A DNA stretch of 64,000 bases from Dactylonectria macrodidyma (Eukaryota > Ascomycota > Sordariomycetes > Hypocreales > Nectriaceae). Of this stretch, positions 13,747-25,249 are shown piece by piece. The DNA is taken from positions 186,001 through 250,000 of the forward strand of contig JAGMUV010000045.1 in NCBI GenBank assembly GCA_020744425.1, written 5' to 3'. The notes below the pieces were generated by a model, which was given only the letters and a program-made list of their open reading frames with translations, was not told where the DNA came from and did not search any database. A program made the translations under genes and the position numbers. Position 1 is the stretch's first letter, and every line of letters begins with the position of its first letter.

Positions 13747-14146
13747 ACGTACGTGATAAGCTTCTGTCACATATAAGTATGTGTCCCATTTCCATTTTCC
13801 ACCTTAAAGGCGAATTGTTAAAAAGCCTTTAAATTTCAAATTAAACTTAAAATAGCTATAAGTTAGTTATTAAGCTAATTAGAATAAATTATATATAGAA
13901 AATAATTTTTGAAAATTCTGTATAACTGGAACCTCAATAGATAGGAAAAGTCGGTACTTTCAGTATCCACTTTTCTTATTTACCTATGTTGCTAAAGGTT
14001 AGAAATTTCAGGAATTATTTTCTATATATATTTCTAGCTAAAAAGCTTATTTTAAAAGTATTAGCTATTTTAAGCTTAATTTGAAATTTTAAAAGCTTTT
14101 TAAAAAATCGCCTTTAAGGTGGAAAATGGAAATGGGACACATACGT
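13747..14146. mobile_element. Family A element, near-complete foldback palindrome
   Basis: Flanked by TA at 13745-13746 and 14147-14148. The arms pair almost to the centre: GTGTCCCATTTCCATTTTCC at 13771-13800 is mirrored before 14146, and similarity continues to about 13930 and 14010. The left tip has an extra module (about 25 bp) that the right tip lacks. The interior differs from the other members. Confidence 0.75.
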
Positions 14147-14329
14147 TAATACTTATTAAAGTGTATTAAAAGATACATAGCTTATTTGTATTATATTTCC
14201 TCTTTTTTTAAAATAGTTAAATTATAAATTCTATTTTATAGCTTTTAAATTTAATTCTTTATCAATAAAATATACAAAGAATCTCTTTTACTATTACTAC
14301 ACTTTTTTAAATTTTACCAAGTATTTATA

Positions 14330-14505
14330 CTTAAGATACTTAAGCTAAATAAATTACTAAAGGTCTAATAAAAATACTACTTTATGATCTTTTTAGTTAG
14401 ATATTTATAATTAGCCTATTTTAGAAAATTTAAAGTTTACCCTTTGAACTGTATTAGTATAAGTGCGTCGCATACTTGGATGCGTCGCATGCTTATCATA
14501 TACGT
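14330..14505. mobile_element. Family A right-end fragment (word GCGACGCA)
   Basis: Matches the right half of the element at 20286-20678 and ends ATACGT before TA at 14506-14507, with two tandem GCGTCGCAT modules. The left end is missing. Confidence 0.6.
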
Positions 14506-14514
14506 TACTCTTTT

Positions 14515-15118
14515 TAAATCAAGTATTACAAACTACTTTTTATGATAAAAGTTTTTCAATTTAATAATTAAAAGTAATAGTATTTAGTCTTTTTAATAAT
14601 AATATTTAACTATTTAAAATCCATAATTAATTAAAGTTTTTTATTCTTTTTAAAAATAAATATAATAAAAAAACCTATCACTAAAGAATTTTAAATTTAT
14701 AGTTTAAATCTATTTTTAAGTATGATCTTATAATCTTATTTATTATACTTAAATATATCTATTTTTAATTCTTTAACAAATAGGTCCTTATAAATATAAT
14801 AAATTAATATATTGTTTAGTTTATGTTTTACTTCTATAATTTTATTTTGATAAAAGTCCTTATTAAATTTTATCAATTAGCTTTATATAAAGATAATAGT
14901 ATAATACATTTTAGTTTATTAAGCTTTATACTATTTATATTTTATATTTTAAAGTACAAAAGTATTTATTATATCTTCCTATTAAACTTTACTAATATTA
15001 TAATTAGTTAAATTTAAAATTTGAAGAAAAAAATAATTAATATTAAAGTTTCGTTTTTTAATTTTATTAAGTTTACTTATTTTAGCTATAAGTACCTTAA
15101 GACTAAAGCACAATTTAT
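14515..15118 (-). pseudogene. RIP-degraded Ty3/Gypsy pol fragment
   Basis: Read on the minus strand without regard to stops, 14700-14530 spells a decayed Gypsy reverse transcriptase start: KKNKKL, then a stop, LIMDFK, a stop and LNIIIKK, in the places where family members have the KKKDG, L-V-DYRGLN and ITIKN segments. The nucleotide sequence is homologous to 25700-26620. All deviations are of the type C-to-T or G-to-A. It lies between a family A end and an R2 copy. Confidence 0.7.
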
Positions 15119-15123
15119 AATAA

Positions 15124-15472
15124 TCACTATTAAAACCGCTGGTTAGACTTTTGTTTCTACACTGCCGCACTCTGCGTTGCTGCGTTTTTATACAGCCATA
15201 TGTTTGTATTGCTTGAGTTGTTATAAGGCTTTTTAATCTAGCTTTTTAATCTAGCTTTTCCAGCTGCTTGATGCATCTTACAGGGTTGGTTAGGGCAGCA
15301 AGGCTTGCACTTTAATGCAGTAGGAACTTTAGTCATTCTGAGTTACTATTGCTTTATGCTTAGGTTTAGGCCCAGACACTGTTATTCTTACTATTAGTTG
15401 CTTTTTTTTTTTTTTTTACTGTTTAACCTCTGGCCTCCTTCTGGGCTAAGGACTGTAACTTCAATAATTAAA
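15124..15472 (-). repeat. R2 repeat, short GC-richer copy
   Basis: Inverted relative to 11776-12129 and of the same short form. It contains the AAAACCGCTGGTTAGACTTT start, a T-rich run at 15400-15417 and the GGACTGTAACTTCAA end. It is moderately RIP-mutated. Confidence 0.6.
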
Positions 15473-18400
15473 CTCTATACTATCTATTAGAGCAGGCAGC
15501 TAGTATCTCTTAATTTATACCTATAATTCTAAATACTAATTATTTTATTCTACACTTTTTATACTATATAAAGCTCTTTTTTTAAAGAGTTTTACTTCTT
15601 TTAGCTTTACATTTATGTATTATTTTATTTTATATAGTATAAGAGTTTTTATAATTTCGATAATTCTATTTTATAATAATTATAAGATTTTTTTTATATT
15701 GTATATATATTATATATTTACTTTTTTATATAAGTAAATTTTATATTTAGGCTATTATTAGTTAGTACATTAAATATTAAAGTATTAATATACTTTAAAA
15801 TATTTTATATTGTATTTTACTAATTATGTAATATTAAGATTCTTATATTATTTTTAACTTTAATGGTTTTTTATATCTTTTACTTTATAAATCTTTATAA
15901 TTAGTTAATTAATACTTTAAATTAAAAAATAAACTTAGATTTTTTATGAAGCAATAAAAGTATTAGTAAATATATAATACTAAGATTTCCTTATATTTTG
16001 TTATATTTTTAACATATATAAGGATTATACACTTTTTTTTTCAGTCTTTTTAAGTTTTAAAAGTTCCTACTATTATTTTAATGTTAAGACTACATATAAA
16101 TATCTACTTTTTTTATGGGGTCTTAAATCTTTCTTACCAGCTATTTAATGTATACTGCCTTGATAGCTTTTTATAATACTTTTTACTTTTTTAATATAAT
16201 ATTTTAATAGTTATTGTCTTCCGTTAAATATTTATTTATAAGTATATAACTACTTTTATTCCTCATTATATATTTAATTACTTAAGCCTAATATATACTT
16301 ACTTTTACATTAGTCTAAGATTATTATATATTAGAACCTTAACTTTATTACTAAGTTATAAGGGTTTTACTTTAATTTTATACTTTATTATAATCTTAGC
16401 TAATAAAATCTAACATTAAATTACATTAATAATCTAATATATTAAATTCCTTTACTTAGTTTTCTTATTTCTTTCTAATATGATATTTATTATCGCTTAC
16501 TCTTTTAACTTTTAGATATTATTAGTATTTCTTTAATATTTTATTTTTGATATATGTTCCCTATTTAAAGTTATTTTATTTTAGAATGTCATCTAGTTTT
16601 TTAATTTTCTTGATCTTTAAGTTAAAGTTATATTTTGAATCTTTAATTTATAAGTTATTCAGCCTATTATAAGTTCACTTAAAGCTACTTTAGATTATAT
16701 TAATAGATCTAATTATAAATTACGGTTTATTATCCTTTATAGCTTTAGTTAAGTTAATATTATATGTAAGTATTATAATAGGCCTAACGGGTTTCTTTTC
16801 ATTCTTTAGGCCCTTATAGTACTTAAAGTAATACTCTATCTTATTATAATTAAAACGTATAATATCCTTAATATCTTATTTTTAAACTGCTCTTAACTCG
16901 ATAGATCCTAATACTATACTATAGGGATAAATTAGGGATTTATAAACATTCTTAGTTAATGTAGTTCCTTCCCTTTTATTTATCATTATTTTAATTAAGA
17001 CTGCCCTATTACTTCTCTATCTTATATTTAAATATTTAATTATTAATAGTAATATAAAGTTCAATATAAGTAGTTAAGGTAGTTAGTAAGCTTAAGATTT
17101 TTAAGATCTTATTTTTAATTTTATTCTTTGTCCTTAACAGAACCTATTAATTACTATTTTATTATTTTAATTAAGCTTAGCTAAGTAATATTAAAATTCT
17201 ATAAGACACTAATATTATTTAATATTATTTTAATTTAAAAATTACTTAAAATGTATTGTATTTTTTATTCTATTATCTATATTTGAGAGCATATCTTTAT
17301 ATTACTTAAAGCAATTAAATATTATAACTATCTTAAGTTTTTATTTAAGGGTTTTTTTTATAAAGTTTTATACAAGTTTTAATTTACATAAAGCTTTCTC
17401 CTTAAGTAAGCTAATAATACATTATCCCTTAGTATTTTATCTATAAATATAAAGTCATTTATATAATATAACTTAAGCTCAGTTAGGTACTCGTAAAGGT
17501 TCTTAAGAGTACTATTAAATTTAATTAATATTGACAGTTTTAAAGTTTCTCTAGTATAAAGTTATATAAGTTAAGCTAGCTAACTAAACTTAATAAATTA
17601 TGCTATTTAATACTATTGTGTATTTCGAATATTAATTTAAGTTATAAATAGCTTTATAACATATAGTTTAAATGTAATAATAATATCATTAAATATTATA
17701 GTATTAAAATTAAAGCCTAATACCTAATTTTATATTTAAACTCAAAGTATTAATTTACAATCCATATTAAATATATAAATTTTAAACTAGTTAGGCTATA
17801 TATATATTATTTCTTTAAAGTATAAACTTTTATATCAAGGTCTACTACTTTCTAATTATTATTATCTATATATAAGCTTTGCTAACTTATATGAAAGTGT
17901 TCTTAATATAGTATAAGCTGTAGTAGGATAGCTTGATTAGGGAAAATTAATAAGGAATATATAACGGTAGGTGTCTATGTTATATAGGTTGTAATATAAT
18001 ATAACTGAAGGTAAGAAAAGTGTTATTTTAAAGGTTTAAGTTCATTTTAAAATAAAGGTTAATTTAAAGTTACAGTTTTAAGGTTTTAAAGGGTATAATT
18101 AATTAAGATTTTCAATATACTTTTTTTAATAATATATAGTATAACTTATTTATAGGTCTTATATATATAATACCCAGACTTATATTAAAAGGTTTAAAAT
18201 AAGTATAATATGTTAATTTGTTTAATTATACAAGTACTAAATAAATATACTTATATATTAAATGCATTAAGTTATATATAGTTTATTAAATTTAAGTAAA
18301 TCAAATTATATAGTCTACTAAGTATAAATAAGTCTAATTATATAACTTATTATAAAGAAGTAAGTTAAGCTTATTTGCTTGTAAGCTTAAAATAAGTTTG

Positions 18401-20283
18401 GATTTAAGTATTAAGTAAAAAAGTAGGTATATTATAGTTTACTAATTATAACTACCTGGTCCTAACTTAGGCTATAATATAATATCTTCTATTTATTAAC
18501 TATATCTTAACGCTATCTTTAAAGCCAGTTCCTATATATATATTAGTTTATTTCTAACTTGTTTCTCTTCTTACTTTAATATACGAATAGGATAATTAAT
18601 TGAATGTTAAAGTGTCTTTTAAAATTCTATAATATCCTTAAATTTATAATAAATAAACTAATTATATCTACTTCTATAAAAGATCTTAAGTTTTTTATTT
18701 TTACTATAAATATATTAGTTCTTACTATTATTATTAAGTTTAGCTTTAATGTATTTCTCTATTCTTATTATATTAGTATATATAAGATATTAAATAATAG
18801 TTTAAAAAATGTAGTTTTTATATTGATAACGGCTACCTTTATAATATAATTATCATTTCGTTATATTTATATAATTATTTTGGGTTTTAGTTTCTAGTTT
18901 TCTTATTGAGATATAGGTAGTAACTTATATTACCTTTAAAGTCGTCTACTTTTTAAGCTATCTAAGCTGAATTTAATTAATTTTTAAACCATTCAAAGTA
19001 CGCTTACTATTAGCGCTAATCCCTAGTTATTAAAAGGCATCAAATAACTTATCATAGTCTAAAGCTAATAGGATTATTAAAAGAGGCAGAGTATAAGGCT
19101 ATCTATTAACATTTAGTTATTAGTCTATATTAATATTATTAATTAGAATTCTATTGATTTTAATTTTTTACTTTCTTTAGTAGAAGTTCTTTAAGAAGCG
19201 CTATGTGTAAGGTTTTAATTAGTTACGACTTTTAGGATAGCCTTTCTATTTTAAAATGTACTTAGTTTTATTATTATTTATTTATATTTTAAGAATCTTT
19301 TTAACTATATATTCTTTTAGTCTTTTAACTTTATTTTTATTTTTATTATTATATTTAATATAAATTATAATTCTTATTGTCTTAAAGAGTAAAATATAAA
19401 AAACTAAGCAAAGTTTAACCTTTAATAGTAAGCTTAAATAATAGTTATTTTTTAAGTTTTTTTTTAAATAATTTTATGAAGTCTAATATACTTATAATCT
19501 AGTTTTTTATTTCCATTTTTATTTTAATATTTTTATTATAAAATAGATTATATCTCCTTTTTTAAATGGATAGTTTTTTTAATTGATTTTTATTGTATTT
19601 TTTTATTTAGTTTTTGATACATTTAAGTTTAGTCTTTATTTCTTTCTATAATAGCTATACCTTAAGCTAGCCTATATATAGTATAGAGTAGGTAGAAATA
19701 GTTTCCTAAAGGATATACCAGAGTTTATATTACTAAAGCAATTAGATATACTCTTACTAAGTAGTCAAAATAATATATTAACTAATAATTAATATATAAT
19801 AATATATAGTAATTAAAGTAAATTAGAGTAATTAAGTTATATTAATAGCTAAAGAGCTAATATTCTAATAATAGCTAGATCTTTAGGTTAATGTATTAAA
19901 TAATTATAAGTAGACTGATATATATATTAGTTTAACTTAAGGTAAGATTATTAGGATTGATAATTAGTTGAATTTGCCCTCCTATAGTATATATAACTAA
20001 AGATTTCCTTTATATTATAAATTTCTTTAATATAACAGTAATTTTTTAGGTTTTTTACTAATAGCTTAGAGTTATATTTATTATTAACCTATATTATATT
20101 TTTTATTAATTCTAATAATGAAATATAAAATATTAAATAATAGTTTATCTTTAGTTTAAGCTTATAGCTGTTTAAAATCTTTTTTAAAACTTTATAAAGT
20201 CTAAGAAATTTATAGTTAAGTTTCTTACTTAGTCTATTGATAGGTTTTTTATTATTATAAAAACTGTCTCCTTTTAATAAGGA
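15473..20283. other. AT-rich stretch without recognisable gene
   Basis: About 4.8 kb with no family A or R2 copy and no usable reading frame. On the minus strand, 17060-16560 can be read with few stops, as can 17600-17300, which suggests a decayed element somewhat less mutated than its neighbours. I could not match either reading to a family. Confidence 0.5.
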
Positions 20284-20285
20284 TA

Positions 20286-20678
20286 ACGTATATGATAAGC
20301 ATGCGACGCATCCAAGTATGGAACGCATTTCCAATTTATACCTAAAACAGTACTTTTTTTAAAAAAAAAAATCAAAAAAATCCAAACTAGGCTTAAAATA
20401 GCTAATACTTTATGTATAGGTCTATTAAGTATATAAAATTAAGCATAGAGTTTTTCAGATTTTTAAAAAAGATTCTTATTCACACAGTTTTATTTCTTAT
20501 ATATAATTTTAAAAAGCTAAATAAATTAAGTAAAAGTCTAATAAAAATACTACCCTATGAATATTTTGGTTAAATACTTATAACCAATTTCCTAAAGCTA
20601 TATAGCCTATTTTAGAAAATTTAAAGTTTACCTTTTTAGCTGTACAGTATAAGTGCGTCGCATGCTTATCATATACGT
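20286..20678. mobile_element. Family A TIR element (word GCGACGCA)
   Basis: A 393-bp element with TA at 20284-20285 and 20679-20680. The outer 25 bases of the TIRs match exactly (ACGTATATGATAAGCATGCG and onward). The copy at 14330-14505 is its closest relative. Confidence 0.8.
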
Positions 20679-20815
20679 TAGTCCTTTTAGTCTTTTTTTA
20701 TCTTTTTTTTAATTTTATATAAATTTAACTTCAATCTCTATTTCTTATTATAAATATCCTTCAGTTTATTTAATATAAGGATTGCTTTTATAATAATTCT
20801 ATTATATAATTATTA

Positions 20816-21234
20816 ACGTATGTAATAAGCGAGTGTCTCACTTATATTGTACTTTAAAAGTTATAATTTTCAATTTCTTAAAGTTAGCTATATAATTCTA
20901 GGCAACTTAGAGTATTAATTTTAGATCTTTAAACAAAAGGTTTATGAGATAGTATTTCTTTTAGATTTTAAAAAATTGCTTATCTATTTAAGAATAAAAA
21001 TAAGAAAAAAAACGGTGCGAATAAGGTTTGCTTAAATAACTTCATAAAGATTTTTTTTAAAAAAATCTAAGAATGTTTATTCTTATAGTAGTTAATTTAA
21101 TAGACTCATATTTTAAGTTATAGCTATTTTAAGATTAGTTTATATTTTTGAGAAACTTTTTAAAAATCGCGTTTTGAGGTATAGAACTGCTTTGGGACAC
21201 TTGCTTGTTTGGGACATTCGATTATCGAATACGT
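20816..21234. mobile_element. Family A TIR element, diverged
   Basis: TA at 20814-20815 and 21235-21236. The left tip reads GCGAGTGTCTCA, and the right tip carries two GTGTCCCA/ATGTCCCA modules. The TIRs are less similar than in other members. The interior has the ACGGTGCGAATAAG core. Confidence 0.7.
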
Positions 21235-21718
21235 TAGTATATATTTAATATAAATTTAAAATTAATATAAAATTGTATAAGCTTAGTGCTTTTATTAACT
21301 GTAGTATTATAACTTAACGATATTATAAGTAGCTTATCTACTTTATCTTATTTATAATTAATATAAAATAAGTATTACTTAAGTATTTAATTTATATATT
21401 CTATTTATTTATTAACTTATAGGTAAAAATATTATTATAAATTAGTAATTTAGTTTTATTAAGGTTATTAAAGTTTATTAAAATTTAGATATAAATAGTA
21501 ATCCTTTACTAGTTAGGATTTTTATTACTAAATTAGATATATTAATAATATTCTATAAAAAAAAATATAAGTAAACTAAATATTTATTAACTCTTATAAA
21601 ATAGGAAATTGTATAAATCTATTTATAATGATAAAAGTACTATTTAAAAAGGTTCTACTTATTAAATCATTTAATAAAAGTAACTTTATAATAAAATCTA
21701 TAATAATAAAGTCCTATA

Positions 21719-22157
21719 ACGTGCATGATAAGCTTATGTCCCATCCAAGTATATGTCTCAAATAGATTTTATACCTTAAATCGTGATTTCTTAGAAATTC
21801 TTTAAAAATCTAAACTAAACTTAAAATAGCTAAGATTTTTAGATTATATATATTACATAATGAGTAATCAGTAGAAATTTTTCTAGATTTTAAAAAAAAT
21901 TATTTATTAGCTTATATAGAAAAATCATATTCACACTGTTTTTTTTCTTACCTTTATTTCTAAGAAACTAAATTAATTAATTAAAAATTTAAAAAAAATA
22001 ATAACTTATGACTTTTTTACTTAGATATCTAAAGATTTAAAAACTTAAAAATTCTAGAGCTATATGGCCTATTTTAGGAAATTAATAATTAGGGTTTTTA
22101 GGTGTACAGTATAAGTGAGACACATACTTATATGGGACATAAGCTTATCATGCACGT
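21719..22157. mobile_element. Family A TIR element (word TGTCCCA)
   Basis: A 439-bp element with TA at 21717-21718 and 22158-22159. The TIRs start ACGTGCATGATAAGC and match for about 45 bases with a few transitions. The modules read ATGTCCCA and TGTCTCA at both ends. Confidence 0.8.
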
Positions 22158-22554
22158 TAGCTATTTAATAATCAACAAACGTTATAATTCTTTATATAAT
22201 TTATATTATAATAACTTTATCTTTTATATAATTTGTAGGTTTTAATAGCCTTTATAAGAACTTTTTTTAATTTTAGAAATATATATATTATTTTAACCTA
22301 TTTAAAAGTCTTATTAATTCCTTAATATCTATATAAAAGATATTTATCTATATTTTATATTTAGTATTGTTATAGTTTATTAAAGACTTAGAGTTAATTT
22401 ATTTTAAAATAGTAACTCTTTCTGATTAATTAAATATAAAAAGGATCATTTTTATTAATTATTATTATACTTCCTTAAGTTCTACTATTTATACTTAAAG
22501 TACTTGAGCTATTTTTAACATATTCTTAATAATATTATTAATTAAGTTGTTATA

Positions 22555-22976
22555 ACGTACTTCACACGCGAGTGTAATAAACTAGTGATTGCAATACCGC
22601 ACTGTATAGCTAAACATAGCAATATATTACTTTTTAAAATAGGCTATTTAATTTATAAAATTTTAAAAAATATATTTTTAAGTATTTAAGTATATGACAA
22701 AATTTGTAATTCTTTTTAAGGAATTTTAATTAATTTCCTATATAAAGAAATAAGTAAATACACAGTGCTAATAAGCTTTTCTTTAATAACTTTATAAAAA
22801 AATTAGAGGAAATTTAGGAAATTTCATTTATAAATATACTTAGCTAATTAATTTAATTAACTATTTTAGATTTAGTTTGAATTTTTAAGAATTTCGTTTA
22901 AAAATATTAGTTTAAGATATAAAATGCGAAGAAATGCCTAAGTGTTGCACACGCTGGTTTGTTGCATTTAGTATGT
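22555..22976. mobile_element. Family A TIR element, diverged (CAAC-like)
   Basis: TA at 22553-22554 and 22977-22978. The right end carries TGCAACA and TGCAACACT modules, while the left end shows their RIP-like derivatives (TGTAATA, TGCAATA). Confidence 0.7.
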
Positions 22977-23099
22977 TATATAAATATAATAATATAAAGT
23001 ACTTTATTTAATATTATTTTATTATTATTATTATATTATATAAGATTTTAATAGAATTATATTATAATGATATATATTAAATACTCTAATGTTTCTATA

Positions 23100-23479
23100 A
23101 CATATAAAAGAATGCGGCGTACTTATATTATATAGCTAAAAGTGTAAAATTTAGATTTTCTAAAACGGGCTCTATAACCCTAGGATTTTTAGGAAATTAA
23201 TTTTAGATGTTTAGTTGAAAAGTCATAATATACAGTTTTCTTTAGATTTTTAATTTATTTAACTTTTTAAATATAAGAATAAGGGAAAAAACAGTGTGAA
23301 TAAGACTTTTCTAAATAACTCTATAAAGACGTTTTCTAATAATCTAGGAAAACTTATTATTATTATACACTTATTAAATGTATTGTTAAAATTATGGCTA
23401 ATTTTAGCTTAATTTGAGCTTTTTAAATATTGCGATTTAAGGTGAAAATCAGAGTGCGCCGCATGCTTATCATATATGT
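23100..23479. mobile_element. Family A TIR element (word GCGGCGCA)
   Basis: TA at 23098-23099 and 23480-23481. The tips read ACATATAAAAGAATGCGGCG on the left and, reversed, ACATATATGATAAGCATGCG on the right. A single module is present at each end. Confidence 0.7.
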
Positions 23480-23681
23480 TATATGTATTATTATATTTTA
23501 TATACTTTTTAAAAAATCAAAGGAGTTTAGTATTAAGCTCTTTAATTTCTAGTTTTTATATCTTTTTACATTTTAAGTATATAATAAACTTCTACTTTTA
23601 TATAAGTAAAATACAAAATATAATTTTCCAGTATTAGTTTATTAATTAATTTAGGCTTTTAATATAAAGTTAGAAGCATTA

Positions 23682-24260
23682 ACGTATATGAGAAGCTTAT
23701 GCCATAGACAAGTATGTGTCAGATATCGGGGTGAATTGCTTGTATTTCTGTGTTGTTCTGTGTGTTCGAGGTTGTAGAGCAAGCTCTATATGCCTTTTCT
23801 GTGCTATGTGGAATCAACTGGAAGCTGCTTGCTAAGCCTGTGGCAATAGGTGGCAACTGTCATCTTTGATGACAATATTTATCAGCCTTTTAAGCTACTT
23901 CCATCGCGATTTTAAAGAAATTATTAAACTAATCTTAAAATAGCTAAAAATTGAAATTAAGGTTGATTAAATATGAAATAATATAAAGAAATTATATTTT
24001 TTTATTTATTTTTATTTATAAAGCTATTAAGAAAAAGCTTATTTATATTGTTTTTTATTAGATTTATATTTTAAAGGTTTAATAAATTAGCTAAAAGTTT
24101 ATAAAAAATACTGTCATGACTTTTTTTCTAGAAAATTTAAAATTAAGTTTCTAAAAATCCACTAATTAAATATCCCGCTTTAGAAAATCCAAAATTTATA
24201 CTTTTAACTGCATAGTATAGGTGTGATATATTGTTTGTGATATAAGCTTACTATTTACAT
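23682..24260. mobile_element. Family A element carrying a 170-bp insertion
   Basis: TA at 23680-23681 and 24261-24262. At 579 bp it is longer than its relatives because 23727-23899 is foreign GC-balanced sequence (listed separately). The remaining arms and the right-hand CTGCATAGTATAGGTG segment are typical of family A. Confidence 0.65.
23727..23899 (+). repeat. GC-balanced insert duplicated at 30516-30715
   Basis: The segment from GTCAGATAT through CTACTTCCAT is nearly identical to 30516-30715 over its last 130 bases (GAGCAAGCTCTATATGCC onward). It lies within a family A element in AT-rich DNA yet is not RIP-mutated. No terminal repeats are apparent. Confidence 0.75.
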
Positions 24261-24401
24261 TAATTAGTCTTTTTAAATTAAAAATTATTAAAATAGGTTT
24301 TTCTTTAAATAGCTTAAGGCTTTTCAAAGTTTTATATATTTTTATCTTTTATTTAAATTTAAGTATTTCTTAATATATTTTATTAACGGGTTTATTGAGA
24401 T

Positions 24402-24627
24402 TATGGTCTTTGGCAGCGCACACTTTGAAGGGGGCTAGAGGTTAAATAGTCAAAAAAAAAAAATAACCAATAATGAATAATAGTGTGAGGGCCCAAAACC
24501 CAAGCCCAAGGCAACAGCAACTCAGAATGACTAGAGTTTCTACTGCATCAGGACGCAAGCCTTGCTGTCGCAATCAACCCTTTGAGATGCGTCAAGCAGC
24601 TGGAAAAGCTAGATTGAAAAGCTAGAC
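24402..24627 (+). repeat. R2 repeat, left part, well preserved
   Basis: Starts GATTATGGTCTTTGGCAGCG and runs through GGGCCCAAAACCCAAGCC and the TACTGCATCA motif. At 24628 it joins the right arm of the long inverted repeat, whose first bases are R2 in the opposite orientation, so the two form a head-to-head pair. Confidence 0.65.
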
Positions 24628-25142
24628 AATAAATAAAAGCTTTAGTTATTTTAAGTTATTATTACTTCAGGCTTAGGTTTTAAGCCCTTATACTATTATT
24701 CTTATTAGTTTTTTTTACTGTTTAACCTCTAATTCCGTTTTTAATATATTACTAAGGACTTTAACTTTAATAACGTATTTTATTTTAACATATTAATGTA
24801 TATTTTAACTGTAAGGATTTTATTAACTTTTTAATATTTATATAAATAGTATTTATATATATTTTTTATATAAGTTTATATTCTACTTCTTTTTAACTTA
24901 CTATGTATTTATTTATTCTTTTTTAGGCAATATATTATTATATTCTTCAATTTACTTCAACAGTAAGTCTTTTTATTATAGAGTATTATAAGTATTTAAT
25001 TGACGTTGCATTTTTTATCATATATTTATATACACATAATCTATAATTAGACATTTTTATAATATTTATTAAAGATTCGTAAAAAGTTTTTCATAAATTC
25101 AGTTTTTATAAAATAATTTAAATATGAGCTTTATTTTATTAA
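24628..25142 (-). repeat. Right arm of 515-bp long inverted repeat
   Basis: The reverse complement of 4839-5355 with one 3-nt indel seen. It is bordered on the left by R2 sequence and on the right by a GC-richer R2 fragment (25143-25216, GCCCCGTGAGGGCTCTG). Confidence 0.85.
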
Positions 25143-25249
25143 AGCCCCGTGAGGGCTCTGCATCACTTCTACGCATTCCAAGCTCGTTGCAATTCCAAGT
25201 CGCAATTTAACTCTTAAAGGGTTTATAATCTTATTAAAGTTATAAATAA

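Noticed and set aside
16560..17060. Minus-strand stretch with few stops
   Set aside because: Readable but matches no family I can name; too little to call a pseudogene.
1541..24260. CRISPR-like reading of the repeated modules
   Set aside because: The modules occur only as paired inverted ends of TA-flanked elements in a fungal genome, not as a regularly spaced array.
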